From Gnetum montanum (lineage: Eukaryota > Streptophyta > Gnetopsida > Gnetales > Gnetaceae), in assembly GCA_015680685.1 (NCBI GenBank), contig MNCI01030241.1, positions 154,453-179,804 of the forward strand: DNA of 25,352 nucleotides, written 5' to 3'. The position numbers and the translations under genes are program-made. Below, one piece after another: positions 1-10,249 of this stretch; the stretch's first letter is position 1, and every line of letters begins with the position of its first letter. The notes beneath the pieces are model-generated. The model did not search any database. It saw only the letters and a program-made list of their open reading frames with translations, and was not told the origin of the DNA.

Positions 1-111
1 AAAATCTGCTGACGTCCAACCGCCCAAATTGCCCATTACTGGAAAAAAGAAAGAAAGAGAAACCATTGTCAACCACCCAGGGAGAGAGGAGGTTTAGTCC
101 ATGGCTTCATG

Positions 112-135
112 GCCCTAGCCTCATTGGGCTAGGGC
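112..135. repeat. Short perfect inverted repeat (9-bp arms, 6-nt loop)
   Basis: GCCCTAGCC at 112-120 pairs with GGCTAGGGC at 127-135. A second hairpin lies at 305-325 (CCCATGC and GCATGGG arms, 7-nt loop). Both are in non-coding flank and no function is implied. Confidence 0.6.
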
Positions 136-191
136 TTCCTGGCCTGACTTCTCCTCTCCCTCCTCCCCTTTTCCTCCATCACCTTGATGGC

Positions 192-218
192 TTTTTATAG
201 CCAATTTTAGGGTTAGGG
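192..218 (-). promoter_or_regulatory. Possible promoter patch: TATA-like box with telo-box-like motif
   Basis: On the minus strand, CCCTAACCCTAAA-type sequence (206-218) lies just upstream of TATAAAAA (192-199), followed by a purine/pyrimidine-biased leader running toward position 1. Telo-box motifs beside TATA boxes are known from plant promoters. No coding region is visible downstream inside the window, so this could equally be the edge of another LTR or chance. Confidence 0.2.
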
Positions 219-765
219 TAACCCATCCTTTTTTATTTTTTATTTTTTTATTTTTTATTCTTCTTTTTCTTTTCTTTTTTTCTTTAAAAAAAATAAACAA
301 AGGCCCCATGCCAAGCAAGCATGGGCGTGTTGGTATCAATAGGTACTTTAGAAGTTTAATATGGACCATGCCCTTACCTTAAACCATAAAAAACTACCAT
401 AATTGGGATCCTACACTATGGTACATAAATCATAGAATTCATAATTTCACATATCAATGAGGTGAGATGAAGTAAGCAAGGATTGAAGAATTGGAATATG
501 AAATACCTTACCATGATCATAGTGGATCTTGCATGTCTTGTGTGATTAAAGTTATCATGATATCTATCTATTTGGCATCTAAAATAAGTCCAACCACTAC
601 CAGTGATAGAGCATTACATCATCTTGAATCCACCCTCGTAAGATTAAGTAACTATCACATGAAGATATTACCACTCAACAAGAAGGATGGAAAATATATA
701 TTAGAATTTTTAAGAATAATTAATTAATTATTAGTGTTTATGTTATGTACCTTGGCCAATACTTT

Positions 766-880
766 GACAAGCATCTTCAAGAATATGTCATATGTCTTTC
801 AAGTCTCATAACCAATGATAATACCACCAGAGATGTACCTTCATGCATGGGTCACCTGTCTTTCTAATCACATGGTGAAA
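766..880 (-). repeat. Two degenerate 64-bp direct repeat units
   Basis: The motif GTCTTTC with its surroundings occurs at 794 and again at 858, 64 bp apart, with about 25-30 bp of recognisable similarity on either side. Single related copies lie at about 6240-6275, inside the minus element's post-integrase region, and at about 14138-14170, just right of that element. This suggests a short 3'-UTR repeat unit of this retroelement family, present also in the old copy that forms the flanks. Confidence 0.45.
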
Positions 881-999
881 CTAATCCAAGGGATCGTGAA
901 CTTCTTGAAAATAACCTACCTCTAGGCATGAGTTTTATATTTTTGTAGTGGTACCCCAAGAATAAACTTGTATGAATTAACTAACTATTATTTTGTTAC

Positions 1000-1004
1000 C
1001 CTTG
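1000..1004. repeat. Left target-site duplication CCTTG
   Basis: CCTTG lies immediately left of the LTR terminus TGATGA. It matches CCTTA at 14113-14117, right of the other LTR, in 4 of 5 bases, and the mismatch is a G/A transition. Five base pairs is the usual duplication length for Ty3/gypsy integrase. Confidence 0.75.
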
Positions 1005-1896
1005 TGATGAGTGACAAGTACCCCTACACCCAACCATATGAATCATAGGCATTCACACATCCGATCAAATTCCAAGGACTTCTAGGTTTTAACATACATT
1101 GGTCTAGGAGGTGAATAAGCTATTGCAATCAATGTCTTCCCAATTACACTTGTGAGTACAAGGGTATGGTTAAGTATAACTAAGATATATTATTTTTATC
1201 ATTTTTATGTTTTTTTATGTTCTAAGTTGCATAATAATAAAGAATAAGGAATAAGATAAATTACTAAATTAATCTAACTAGCTAACACTTAACTAATGAT
1301 AACACAAGCATCCATTCCCAATTGTTGTACACATCCTGAACACATATAACATTGTTGGGTTATCAAACATTAAAAGTTACTAGGATTACCAAGCATTACA
1401 CATATGCTCAAAGCGGTTGTACTTATGCATTTTAATTAATCATTATTTATTCTAGCTTAATTAATTATTTGCTTAACTACCTAAAACATTAAAGGAAATT
1501 GCTTAAAATATTAAATTCTTAAAGAAAACAATTTATCTATTTCAAAGTGCTACAAGGTTTATTAGAAAGCTCATCTCTATTGCTACATAAATTGCAATGC
1601 TCAGGTACAATACTGCTCAAATAGAGATTTTTACACTCTTTGACTCCTACTGTGGGCACTTAAAAATAATCTAACTTTCAAGAATAAAAACTGTTAGAGA
1701 TTCACTACAACTTATGAAAAAGAATGCCATAGATGCAGTAAAAGGTGCACATTTATAGGCAAAATAGGATACTCCATTGACAAGTACACATCACTAGGTT
1801 AAACCTTACAATAATGGGATCATGTTAATGAGATCCCATTAACAAGGTCACACTGATGACATCTTGTCGATGTGGCCAAACCATGATGCTTCATCA
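1005..1896 (-). repeat. 3' LTR of the minus-strand element (892 bp)
   Basis: It aligns along its whole length with 13204-14112. Both begin and end (minus strand) with TGATGA...TCATCA, a 6-bp terminal inverted repeat inside the TG/CA rule. It holds a TATA box (1751-1757, minus), seven 14-bp U3 units (1775-1878) and a degraded poly(A) signal (TCTATT at about 1576-1581, plus reading, where the sister LTR has TTTATT). Confidence 0.93.
1775..1878 (-). repeat. U3 array in the 3' LTR: seven 14-bp units
   Basis: Unit starts are 1775, 1789, (6-nt gap) 1809, 1823, 1837, 1851 and 1865. The phase and the gap are the same as in the 5' LTR at 13991-14094. Examples are CATTAACAAGGTCA and TGTTAATGAGATCC. 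Within it, AATGGGATC (1813-1821) and GATCCCATT (1832-1840) also form an inverted repeat. Confidence 0.75.
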
Positions 1897-1905
1897 TACC
1901 CCAAT
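1897..1905 (-). other. Polypurine tract of the minus-strand element
   Basis: ATTGGGGTA on the minus strand directly precedes the 3' LTR. The plus-strand element has ATGGGGCTA in the same place (24912-24920), and about 60 bp upstream of both tracts also align. It is the expected start site for plus-strand DNA synthesis. Confidence 0.7.
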
Positions 1906-2120
1906 GACTAATTGAAAACTTGACCTTAAGTTTACAAAATTTGGGAAGGTATGGAATTATTTATTGACAAAACAAACACACAAACAACACAACAAAAATT
2001 AAGTGACCAAAGTGTATGGTTTACAATGATTATAAAATTTTTGTGTTTAGGACAACAAAATTGAACACCAGGAGAAAACTAAGAACAATTCCTCAGATGG
2101 TGTGAAGACATTGGAGAAGA

Positions 2121-4957
2121 TCAAACGGTCCTAGGCACTGGAGGGTCTGAAGAACCTTCTCTTGCTTCAAGTACATGTAGTGGTTGAGGCGATTGTGGTT
2201 GCTCTACAGTAGCTACAACTTGTAATGAAAGAAAAAAGGTGTCTAATAGTGTCTTCATCTTTTCCTCCTTACTTCAGGAATCATTGATAATTTATGTAGA
2301 TTTGTTAATGTTTGCAGGAATAGGAATATCCCATGGATAGGACATTATCAACAATAGCTCCTTAACATTCACAAACCAGGTAGCAAACTACTTTTGTTTG
2401 ATATCAAATGCTCTGAGTGCATTGGGTAGCTCCTAGTAGTCATTCATCTGCTTTGCCAAGTTCTCAGCAATTGATTGTTGATCAGTGAATCTCTCTTTGA
2501 GAACCTTGAGTTTGACATTGATAATCTCAAGCTTTTTCTTATTGTCTTCATGATGCTTAAATTCTACCTTGTACAGCAAGTATGAGCTAGCCACTTATTT
2601 CTCTAGTTCTAACGTCACTAGATTTGCATAAAAGAGATTAGTAAGCTTCATATACTCCATCATCTCCTTGACCTACAAATCTTTCATGCAAATCTCTGCT
2701 TTGTTATAGTCATTGATCCCATTGAAAATAGGTTGCTAGACATCACCTCCTTCCTTGAGCTATTGGAGGGCTTCATTGACTTTTGCCTTCACCATCTGAA
2801 TGTGCTTTTCATTGATTTCTTTTTGTAGGAAAACCTAATCTCTATAATGGTTCTTGACTCTCTTAATTTTGAAAGCCTCATTTTTCCAAGCAGCTATTTC
2901 TATCACAAATTTTTAGTGAAGAGCATAGACTTCCTCCATAGATATATTTCTATTTTTGGCTATCAATCTCCTCAATTCATTATTTACTCTAGCTAGCTAC
3001 TCCTACTATTGATGGATAAAATCTTGCATCTACTACTTCTGTAGATTAACATTCTGTAGGTAATGATTTTATGTGGTCAAAATTGCATTCTCATGATGTG
3101 TCTAGAACAAGTACTTTTGAATGGTGTATGTTTTGGCATTGGCCATGGACTTTTAAAGATGGTTGTCTCCTTCTCATTATCAACCTTTTTGAGCTTGTCT
3201 TCAAGCTACTTGAAGGCTTCATCCCTTGTTAATGTAGGGTTGAGAAATGCTAGATCGGTGAGATGGGCTCTTAATTTAGCAACCTTTGTAGCCAAGCATT
3301 GTTTTTGTGCTTGAGCTATTTTGAGTTGCCCCTCCAATATGATACACTTTCCCCTCACTTCTAGTAGCTCCAACTAGGTTGCAATGATTGTATATGAAAG
3401 TTCAAAGACATCCAGAATTAGCTGCCTAGTTTCCACCAATTGATTTAGCAACTCCTTTTGTTGGGCTATACTCAATCTATCGCTAAGAGTTCCTACAGAC
3501 ATCTGCACATCTCTAAGTGCAAAAACATGTGGTATAGATGTCACGAGTGCATTCAACACTTTGGCAATTTTGTTACCAACCACCTCTACTGTTGTCTCCT
3601 GTCCATGGTGTCGCATCACAAGGATAGTTGCCCCCTCACCCTCCTCTAAATGCATGAACAAAGTAGCATCATTCCTAGTGATTTCTGGAAATTTTTGTTA
3701 TTGCAAGAAAGATATTGTTGCCTCTTGAGCATCAGGATTTGATCTCAAGGATAGTTGTGTTCTTTGGGATGAGAAAATTGGCCCACCTCCTTCCATTTGG
3801 CTAATCATTAAAGCCACTTCATTGAGTGAGGTGATTCATTGCTGGGTGATACATAGATGGATCACCATCTCTTATTCCTACTTGCTTTTCTTACTCTCAT
3901 AAGAGCTACTGTCAGATTTAGCACAAGTGCTCAAGAGCAGCGTGGAACTCTGACATTGTTTTGTGAGTGGGTGGTGGTGGTGGTGGTGGTTGCTTCTCCT
4001 CTTCTTGGATAACTTTATCAGGAACCTTGTCCTTCATCATCTTTGCCCAAGAAGCAGATGGAGCGTGTTAGATGGTATCATTTGTGTAGCACATTATTCC
4101 TCCCCTCTTGCATAATTTTTGGATGAGACATGGAAAGGGGAGTGCCTTCCTTTCATGTTCATTTCCTTTAAACTTCTTCTCTATCTCAAAATAGATTAGC
4201 TATGGAAGATTGATGAGGAATCTACTACTTAGAGGGGCACATGCACAAGTGGAGAAGGTTGTGATCTTGCTTGGCCTCACCATTAGATTAAAGTAAAAGG
4301 CTATAATCTTAAAGTATGTACGCTTCACCATGGTGAGTGCACCAAAATCCTTACAGTCTACTCCATAACACTACTATGTTCATTCTTTCTTGATGTTAGG
4401 ATCTACCTGCATTGGATTTTTGCAAAATTTACCCTAGTTTCTAGTAACCCAAGGGTCTTTGCAATGGCTTTCAGCAAGTAGAAAATTGAAATTTTCTTGA
4501 TCTTGACCATTGAATCAACCTGCTGATTATTCCAGAATAGGTATGTCTCTTTCATGTACCACTCCCCACTAGAAGTGATTGTGGACCACATGGGAGAGTT
4601 TTGCAATTGAGTCTTAACTTCTAAAGGTGCGAACTCCAAGAAAGGTCCAAAGTTTAACTCTTAAAGCACCAATTTCTAGACCTCCTTATTCATGATCTGC
4701 TTGAGGCAAGCTCCCATCAAGGTAACCTCAAGGTTTGGTCTAGGCTATGGTGCCTCATCTTGATGAGACTATTCAGTTTTGGCCACTTCCTTAGGAATTT
4801 GTCAAAAAAATTCCACTTCAAGCTCCTTGTGAAGAGGTCCTATGGAATTTATCTTTACTTACTCATGGGGCTATTCTTGGCCCCTCCCTATATGTGATCA
4901 TTTATTCCTTGGTTGGGATGGTCCTCCTTCCTATGCATTCTTTTCCTTAGGTGCCAT
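2121..4957 (-). pseudogene. Decayed 3' gene after integrase (plant transposon-protein-like N-half, coiled-coil C-half)
   Basis: The start is ATG at 4955-4957 (MAPKEKNA). The first part has PMWSTITSSGEWYMKE (about 4600), then RFLINLP, KALPFPCLIQKLCKRGGI (about 4090-4150) and a seven-proline run at 3970-3990. The LPFP.LI..LC..G pattern resembles the family called putative plant transposon protein (Pfam Transposase_32), found after integrase in Athila-type elements. The rest (about 3660-2300) is rich in L/K/E/Q heptad-like stretches, such as the frame at 3374-3661, suggesting a long coiled coil. The tail is P/S-rich and ends at about 2121. Many stops and at least two frameshifts break it. Its role is unknown, and env-like is only a positional label. 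Confidence 0.6.
3970..3990 (-). repeat. (GGT)7 microsatellite encoding a proline run
   Basis: Seven GGT units on the plus strand, read as Pro codons in the decayed 3' gene. They form a linker between the conserved domain and the coiled-coil part. Confidence 0.8.
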
Positions 4958-5259
4958 CTATGGTCAAAAAACATAAACAAGGATGAACATTCAATGTGTA
5001 ACTTATAATATTTTAGTACCTTCTTCATTGGATAGTTATAGTTAAGCTAAGTTTTACCCATGGAATATTTCTTATTTTATTATTATTTTGATGATATTTA
5101 ACTTAGAGTGTTACTGGAGCTTGTTGGAAGGGTTTAACTCTCATGATTTGATGTTCTCATGTTGATTTCTTAGTTAAACCTTTGTGGGAGTTAGAAATTT
5201 TTCCAAAAAAAAATTCTTTAAAAACTTAAGGTTCATGGCCCCCATGATGAAGAGCTTAC
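4958..5259 (-). other. Candidate 302-nt leader intron before the 3' gene
   Basis: On the minus strand a donor AG|GTAAGC sits at 5261-5254, and an acceptor TTTTTTGACCATAG| ends exactly before the ATG of the 3' gene (4957). The interval is A/T-rich like plant introns and contains CTAAAA/CTAAC-type branch candidates near its 3' end. The acceptor could also serve a long splice from the 5' LTR leader. No transcript evidence is available. Confidence 0.4.
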
Positions 5260-5405
5260 CTCTAGTAGCTACAGGATCGAAGATTGGAGTAAATCAAATA
5301 AACTATTAGGAAGATATGATGCTTGGAAGGTTCTAGGCTCTGAAAAATTCAAAAACTCCCATTTCATTTATGAGAAAATTTGAAAAATTGCTAAGTGTTC
5401 ATGTC

Positions 5406-5487
5406 TATTTATAAGCATTTTTGCATTGCATTGATGGGGTCTTGTCAACCACTGGGATGGATATATAGGGTCCCATTAACAAATCTA
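5406..5487 (-). promoter_or_regulatory. U3-like internal promoter ahead of the 3' gene
   Basis: TATAAATA on the minus strand (5406-5413) has behind it CATTGATGGGGTCT (5429-5442), TGTCAACCACTGGG (5443-5456) and CATTAACAAATCTA (5474-5487) in plus reading. These are close variants of the 14-bp units in this element's own U3, at nearly the same distance from the TATA box. It faces the gene starting at 4957. Promoter function is inferred. Confidence 0.5.
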
Positions 5488-7010
5488 CAATGCAAAATTT
5501 TTCACTTGAATATCTTGAAAAATACAAGGAATTTTTGCATGAAATTGGAGTCCATGGAGAGCTAGAAAAGCTATGAAGATGATGAAAAAAATTAGAAGAG
5601 GACTTGAAGTTCACAAAAATGGAGAATTTGACTTAGAGAATGAAATTTTGGAGAAAAATGCCTTCAGGAGCGCATAATTGGATGTAATTGATGGGGTGCA
5701 AAAAAGATTTGACTGCAAAAATGCCTAGGGATAAGGAACTTAACTAACCCAAATAAGAGACATGTAAGTGGATCCTTCCCATAGTAGGCTCATGCCCTTT
5801 TTACCCTTGCATAACCTTAACTAAGGAGTCTGTGGATCCCATAGTTGATTAATGGTTATGAAAAGTTAAGAACTAAATCTAGAAGAATCTACCTAAGAAT
5901 TTCAACATATCAAACTAAGACACTAAATAAGACATAAAAACTAGCAGTGAGGTGATTTATGGAAACCATTGATGAATGAGAGAAAATATGGAATGGAGTT
6001 CCAAAGTGTGATCACATGAAGTCCCTTGTAGATCTTATGGTTAAATGACCCAATAAAGTCCATCCTTAGTCTAGATCAAAACCAACCACTTTCAATGACT
6101 TTGCATCACCATCCTAAGATCAAACCACCTCCTTGAAACACAAGAATGCTCTCATAGATCAATCACTATTTCGTATTTGAGAAGAAAAGAGAAGTAGGAA
6201 GTGAAAAAGGGCCTTCATTAGAGGGGATCTTCAAGCATGGGTAACATGTCTTTCTAGTTCCATAACCAATGCTTATAGCCTATTATTTTTTCTAAGGGTG
6301 TGCTTTGAATTCCCATCATGTTTTTTTTTTTTTGAATTTTATGTTTTTATGGATTTTTGGATGGAAACCAAACCATGCAAAGACTTATTGACTTCCTATT
6401 ATTGGTCAACATGGAACAGGAAGAAATCTACGAAAACACTTATGCACTCAAGTAAGTAGAAAAGTACAGAGAGCATTGAATCCCCTTCAAGTCACACCCT
6501 TTTCAAACCTTTGAATCTTTCCCAAGTTTGGAAAACTACCAAGGTCACAAGTTTGTTAAAGTTTCATTAATGGAAAGGGATCTTATATTTCCAAAATTAG
6601 GAAGACCATAAAGTTTGTGGATGGGTGGATGACATGGACTCATTGCCTATTCCATGAAAAACAAACTTTGTCTTAGTCTTTAGTCATCAAAATTCAAAAA
6701 TAGAAACTAGACATTAGTAATCAAAAACATTAAGTACAAACCACCATTAGCAAATAGCTATAGCAGCATTGTGTCTTGTTGACAACAAAGCACTTCATTA
6801 GATAACAAGAAGAAAAACTCATACTAAAATAAAGTAAAATATATAAAATAAATTGGAAAATGTTCAAGAAAGTTAAAATGTACCAATGATGTTGTACAAC
6901 AAAAATTGGGAAAAATAATAAAGTGTAAAATAAAAAGATATAAAAATAAAAAAAGTGTAAAACAGCAAAGTGTTAAAAAAAAGTACAAAAACTAAAGAGC
7001 CACTTAATGG
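5488..7010 (-). other. Non-coding spacer after pol in the minus-strand element
   Basis: The segment just after the pol stop (about 6840-7000) is T-rich on the minus strand, as in the other two copies. Stretches at about 6590-6680 and 5690-6230 align with 23540-24235 of the plus element. About 280 bp (about 6240-6525) have no counterpart there. I see no gene. Confidence 0.6.
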
Positions 7011-8330
7011 TTACCATGGATGGCCATTTCTCCCATACTAAGTTGAAAGTAAGAGACCCAAAATATCAAGTGAGGTTGTCCATCTGATGAGGTGGTGCTT
7101 GCATTGGCTTGTCTTGGCTCATGGAAAGGTTTGACTTGTTAAAAGTTGATCAATTACTTTTTGTTTATGCTCTCAGGTTTATAGATGAACATGGCCCCAA
7201 AAGGAAAGGTTTTGTAAATGATGTAAGGCCCCTTCCATAATGTTTGGAACTTAGTTCACTAAGGCACATATGTGGGGTTCTTGTGGAGGATCTTGTCTCC
7301 AAGTCAAAATTTTACTTTTCTTATTCTAAGGTCATGGCATTTCTTGTTTAATTCCTTGTGCACTTCATTCAAGGATAGGGCTATCAATCGATTTTCATCT
7401 AGCATGTTAAGGTCGATCAGTCTTTCTTTTTGTGCCAGGCTAAGGTCAAGATCTAGGTCATAGGTTGTTGAAAGTGTACGAAGCTTGAATTCGATAGGAA
7501 GAGCTGGAATTTTTCTATACACCAAATCATAGGGAAAGTAGCCTTGAGGGAGTTTCCATGTTGAGCTATAATTCCAAAGGGCATCTTTGAGTTTTGTGCT
7601 CCAGTCTCTCCTATATTTGCTAACTATCCTAGTTAAGATCTTAGTGATCTCCCTATTGGTACCCTCTGCTTGACTATTGGCTTGGAGGTAATAAGGTGTT
7701 GTTAATTTATGTTCAACCCTTAATCGTTGCATGAGCTTGCAAAAATTAGCACCTATAAAATGAGTACCATTATCAAAAATTAGTACATGAGGCATCCCAA
7801 ACTTGTTTACAATGTTTTTTTGTACAAACTACGTAGCAATGAAAGATGTACAGTCAGTGATGGTTGTTACTTCTGCCCATTTTGTACAATAGTCAATAGC
7901 AACTATTATGTACACCTTTTCATTTGACATGGATATGATGGGATCCATGAGTCTATGCCCCAAATATTGAAGGGTTCCAATGGTTAGATCCACTGTTGAG
8001 GTCCCTCCATTTGAGTGGTCATGCCACCATCTCGTTGACAATGTTCACAAGAGCGGATGAATTGGTGGATGTCCCTAAAGATTGTTAGCCAATAATACCC
8101 TATCATTAGGATCTTAATGATCATGCATCTCCCTACATAGTGGCCTCCACAAGGGCCCTCATGAGTGTCTTGGATAATGCATAGTTGATTAGCATCATGA
8201 AAACACCAACAAACCAGGCCATCAAAAGACACCTCATAAAGGTGTCCATTAGTTTTCATGAAGTGTTTGGCTTGATGAAGAAACTATTGTTTATTCCAGC
8301 AGTCTAACTCTTGTGGCATTTCCTGAGTGA
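7011..8330 (-). pseudogene. Integrase remnant (minus-strand element), end of pol
   Basis: The N-terminal HHCC zinc finger is intact (THEGPCGGHY ... CEHCQ, about 8190-8030). The three catalytic residues remain: Asp 7951-7953 in GID, Asp 7772-7774 in FDNGTHF and Glu 7664-7666 in AEGTNREI. One frameshift falls just after the first Asp (about 7950). The C-terminal GPY/F module reads KFQTLWKGPYII (about 7215-7251). There is no chromodomain, and the frame ends at TAA 7011-7013. It would have inserted the cDNA, leaving the 5-bp duplication seen here. Confidence 0.85.
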
Positions 8331-8459
8331 GAAGATAAGTGAGAACGTCATCATATCATATAGGTTCAACAAGCACTTGTTCATTTATTGCATTAGCAAA
8401 GAGGAGCTCAACAAGAAATTAATCAAAGAGCGGGCTCTCCTCCTCTTTATTCTCCCATC

Positions 8460-8845
8460 ATAACCAAGACAAGTGATCAATGACCACATTCTTAGTTCTC
8501 TTTTTATCTACATTTGTAAGATCAAACCACTATAAGATCACTAGCCATCATATGACATGGGGGCTTACCATTCACTTGTTTATAAGGAAGCAAATGACAC
8601 CATGGTTAGTGTACACAAACACCTTGTATCCAAGCACATAGTGCCTAAACTTCTCTAAGGAATACACCACTACCATCAGCTCTTTCTTCATTGTGATGTA
8701 GTTAAGTTATGCACCCACAATGTTTTGACTTATGCAATGGATGTAATAAGGACGTTTTTGAACATCTTACTACATAAGCACTGCTCCCAAGGCATAGTTT
8801 GATGCATCTATCATGATGTGAAATGGACAAAACCAATCAAGTTCT
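8460..8845 (-). pseudogene. RNase H remnant (minus-strand element)
   Basis: The first acidic residue is intact in MIDASNYALGAVL (Asp codon 8806-8808). KKELMVVVYSLEKF follows. The later TDH motif reads TNHG, with Asn at 8605-8607, a G-to-A change that removes a catalytic Asp. The domain ends near a DHLSWL segment at about 8460-8480. It would have removed the RNA strand during cDNA synthesis. Confidence 0.75.
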
Positions 8846-8889
8846 CATAGAATTAGAGTTTCTACAAGCTTTTCTTTGAGTTGTTGAAA

Positions 8890-9705
8890 TGTCTTTTTCC
8901 ATTCCTCAGTCTATACAAATAGAGCATCTTTCTTTATAAGCTTAACCAATGGTTTAGCGATCTTAGAGAAATTCTCTATGAATCGCCAGTAGTAGCCAAT
9001 GTGTCTAGGGAATGACTGCACATCTTTAATGATTTCTAGTTGGTGGGTTATTCCTTGGATGATTCTAATCTTTTAAGGTTTCACCTTAATCCCTTCTTAA
9101 TAAATCCTACACTTCAACACAATGCCCTTGTGAACCATGAGATGGCTCTTTTTCCAATTGAGCTAAAGATTGGTCTCTACACACCATTTAAGTACTTGAT
9201 CAAGGAGGTCTAAGGCCTGCTCAAACATAGCACCATAGGTGGAGAATCCATCCATGAATACTTTTGTCCCACTACCAATCTACTACTAAAAAATTCTAAG
9301 GACAAGGCATTGGAATGTTACAAGGGCATTGCATAGACCAAATGGCATCTTTCAATATGGAAAAGTCCCCTAGGAAGTTGTCAATGTAGTTTTGACCTAA
9401 TCCTCCAAGGTGATCTAAACTTGATTATAGCCACCATAACCATCTAGAAATATATAAAATTAATACCTAAAAATATTGTTCAACACCTAGTCCACAAATG
9501 GTAATAGAAAATGATCTTTGTAGGTTGCCATATTCAAAAACTTAGAATCAATACACATCCTCTACTTGCCACCTTTCTTTGGCACAAGTGGGCTAACCCA
9601 CTTGCTATCCACAATTGGATAGATGAACCTTGCCTTGAGGAGTTGCTCAATTTCCTTCTTAATGATCTACTTCAATTTGGCATTTAGCCAGCACTGCGGT
9701 TGCCT
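8890..9705 (-). pseudogene. Reverse transcriptase remnant (minus-strand element)
   Basis: The frame shows IEQLLKARFIYPIVDSKWVS, VPKKGGK, MATYKDHFLLPFVD, FLDGYGGYNQ (motif A, Asp at 9442-9444), MPFGLCNA and then the catalytic loop as VFMDGFSTYG (FMDG at 9247-9258). This family normally has two Asp in that loop, and the second is Gly here, so the enzyme is dead. From motif A to the integrase zinc finger the reading frame is continuous apart from many stop codons. Confidence 0.85.
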
Positions 9706-10170
9706 CTTTGTCTTGATGGAAGGATCAATATAGATGTGATGTTGGCATATCCTAGGATCAATCCCATTGAGTTTAGGATATGACCAAGCAAAGGTTGTTG
9801 GCCACTTGTTAACCATGTCTAGCAACATCTTTTTCTACTCAAGAGCAAGATTAGCATTAATTATCACAAACTTACCATTTTTCAGAAATGCGTACTCCAT
9901 GCAGGTAGGCAGAGTTGTCAACTCTAGGGGCTGATGTTTGAAATTTTTTGGGATTTTCAACTCTTTCCAATAAGTATCATCAGGTTCATCAATAAAGAGT
10001 TGGCAATGAACTAGCTCTAGTTCATTCATGCTTTCAACATTGACATATGTTAGGCTCTCAAATGATTTCATGCAAATTGTGCTACTTTTAAGATCAGTTA
10101 TCATCCATTAGGTGTCTTATTTTTTTATGGCTACTCCATATAGGCACCTTTAAATTTTAGATTCATCTGC

Positions 10171-10233
10171 ACACTATCTGCATGCTGAGATTGATGTACT
10201 TTTTATAGACTAGAGTTTCTGCATACAATTGCA
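10171..10233 (-). other. Cys-rich CxC-x14-CxxC motif in the protease-RT linker
   Basis: In frame with protease and RT, the linker has TGC-x-TGT, 14 codons, then TGC-x-x-TGT. Two stop codons fall between the cysteines. The plus-strand copy has the same spacing (20057-20119) although the residues between differ, which suggests selection on a metal-binding site while the family was active. Confidence 0.5.
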
Positions 10234-10249
10234 CCCTGTATCATTATAC

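Larger units (their letters stand above)
1..1004. other. Left flank of the minus-strand element; no recognised gene
   Basis: No recognisable gene. Positions 1-220 are richer in G/C and pyrimidine-biased. On the minus strand they hold a TATA-like TATAAAAA (192-199), next to two telomere-type units (TTTAGGG at 206-212, TTAGGG at 213-218). Positions 225-300 are T/A low complexity. Two short inverted repeats lie at 112-135 and 305-325. A 78-codon open frame at 491-727 (+) resembles nothing I know and is probably chance. Positions 766-880 hold a degenerate 64-bp direct repeat that resembles the post-integrase region of the neighbouring elements, so at least part of this flank is probably old retroelement DNA. 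Confidence 0.5.

Noticed and set aside
206-218. Telomere repeat (TTTAGGG TTAGGG)
   Set aside because: Only two units, so neither a telomere nor an interstitial array. Kept only as a telo-box-like motif.
491-727. 78-codon plus-strand open frame in the left flank
   Set aside because: No recognisable domain, composition like its surroundings and no related copy in the window. Probably chance.
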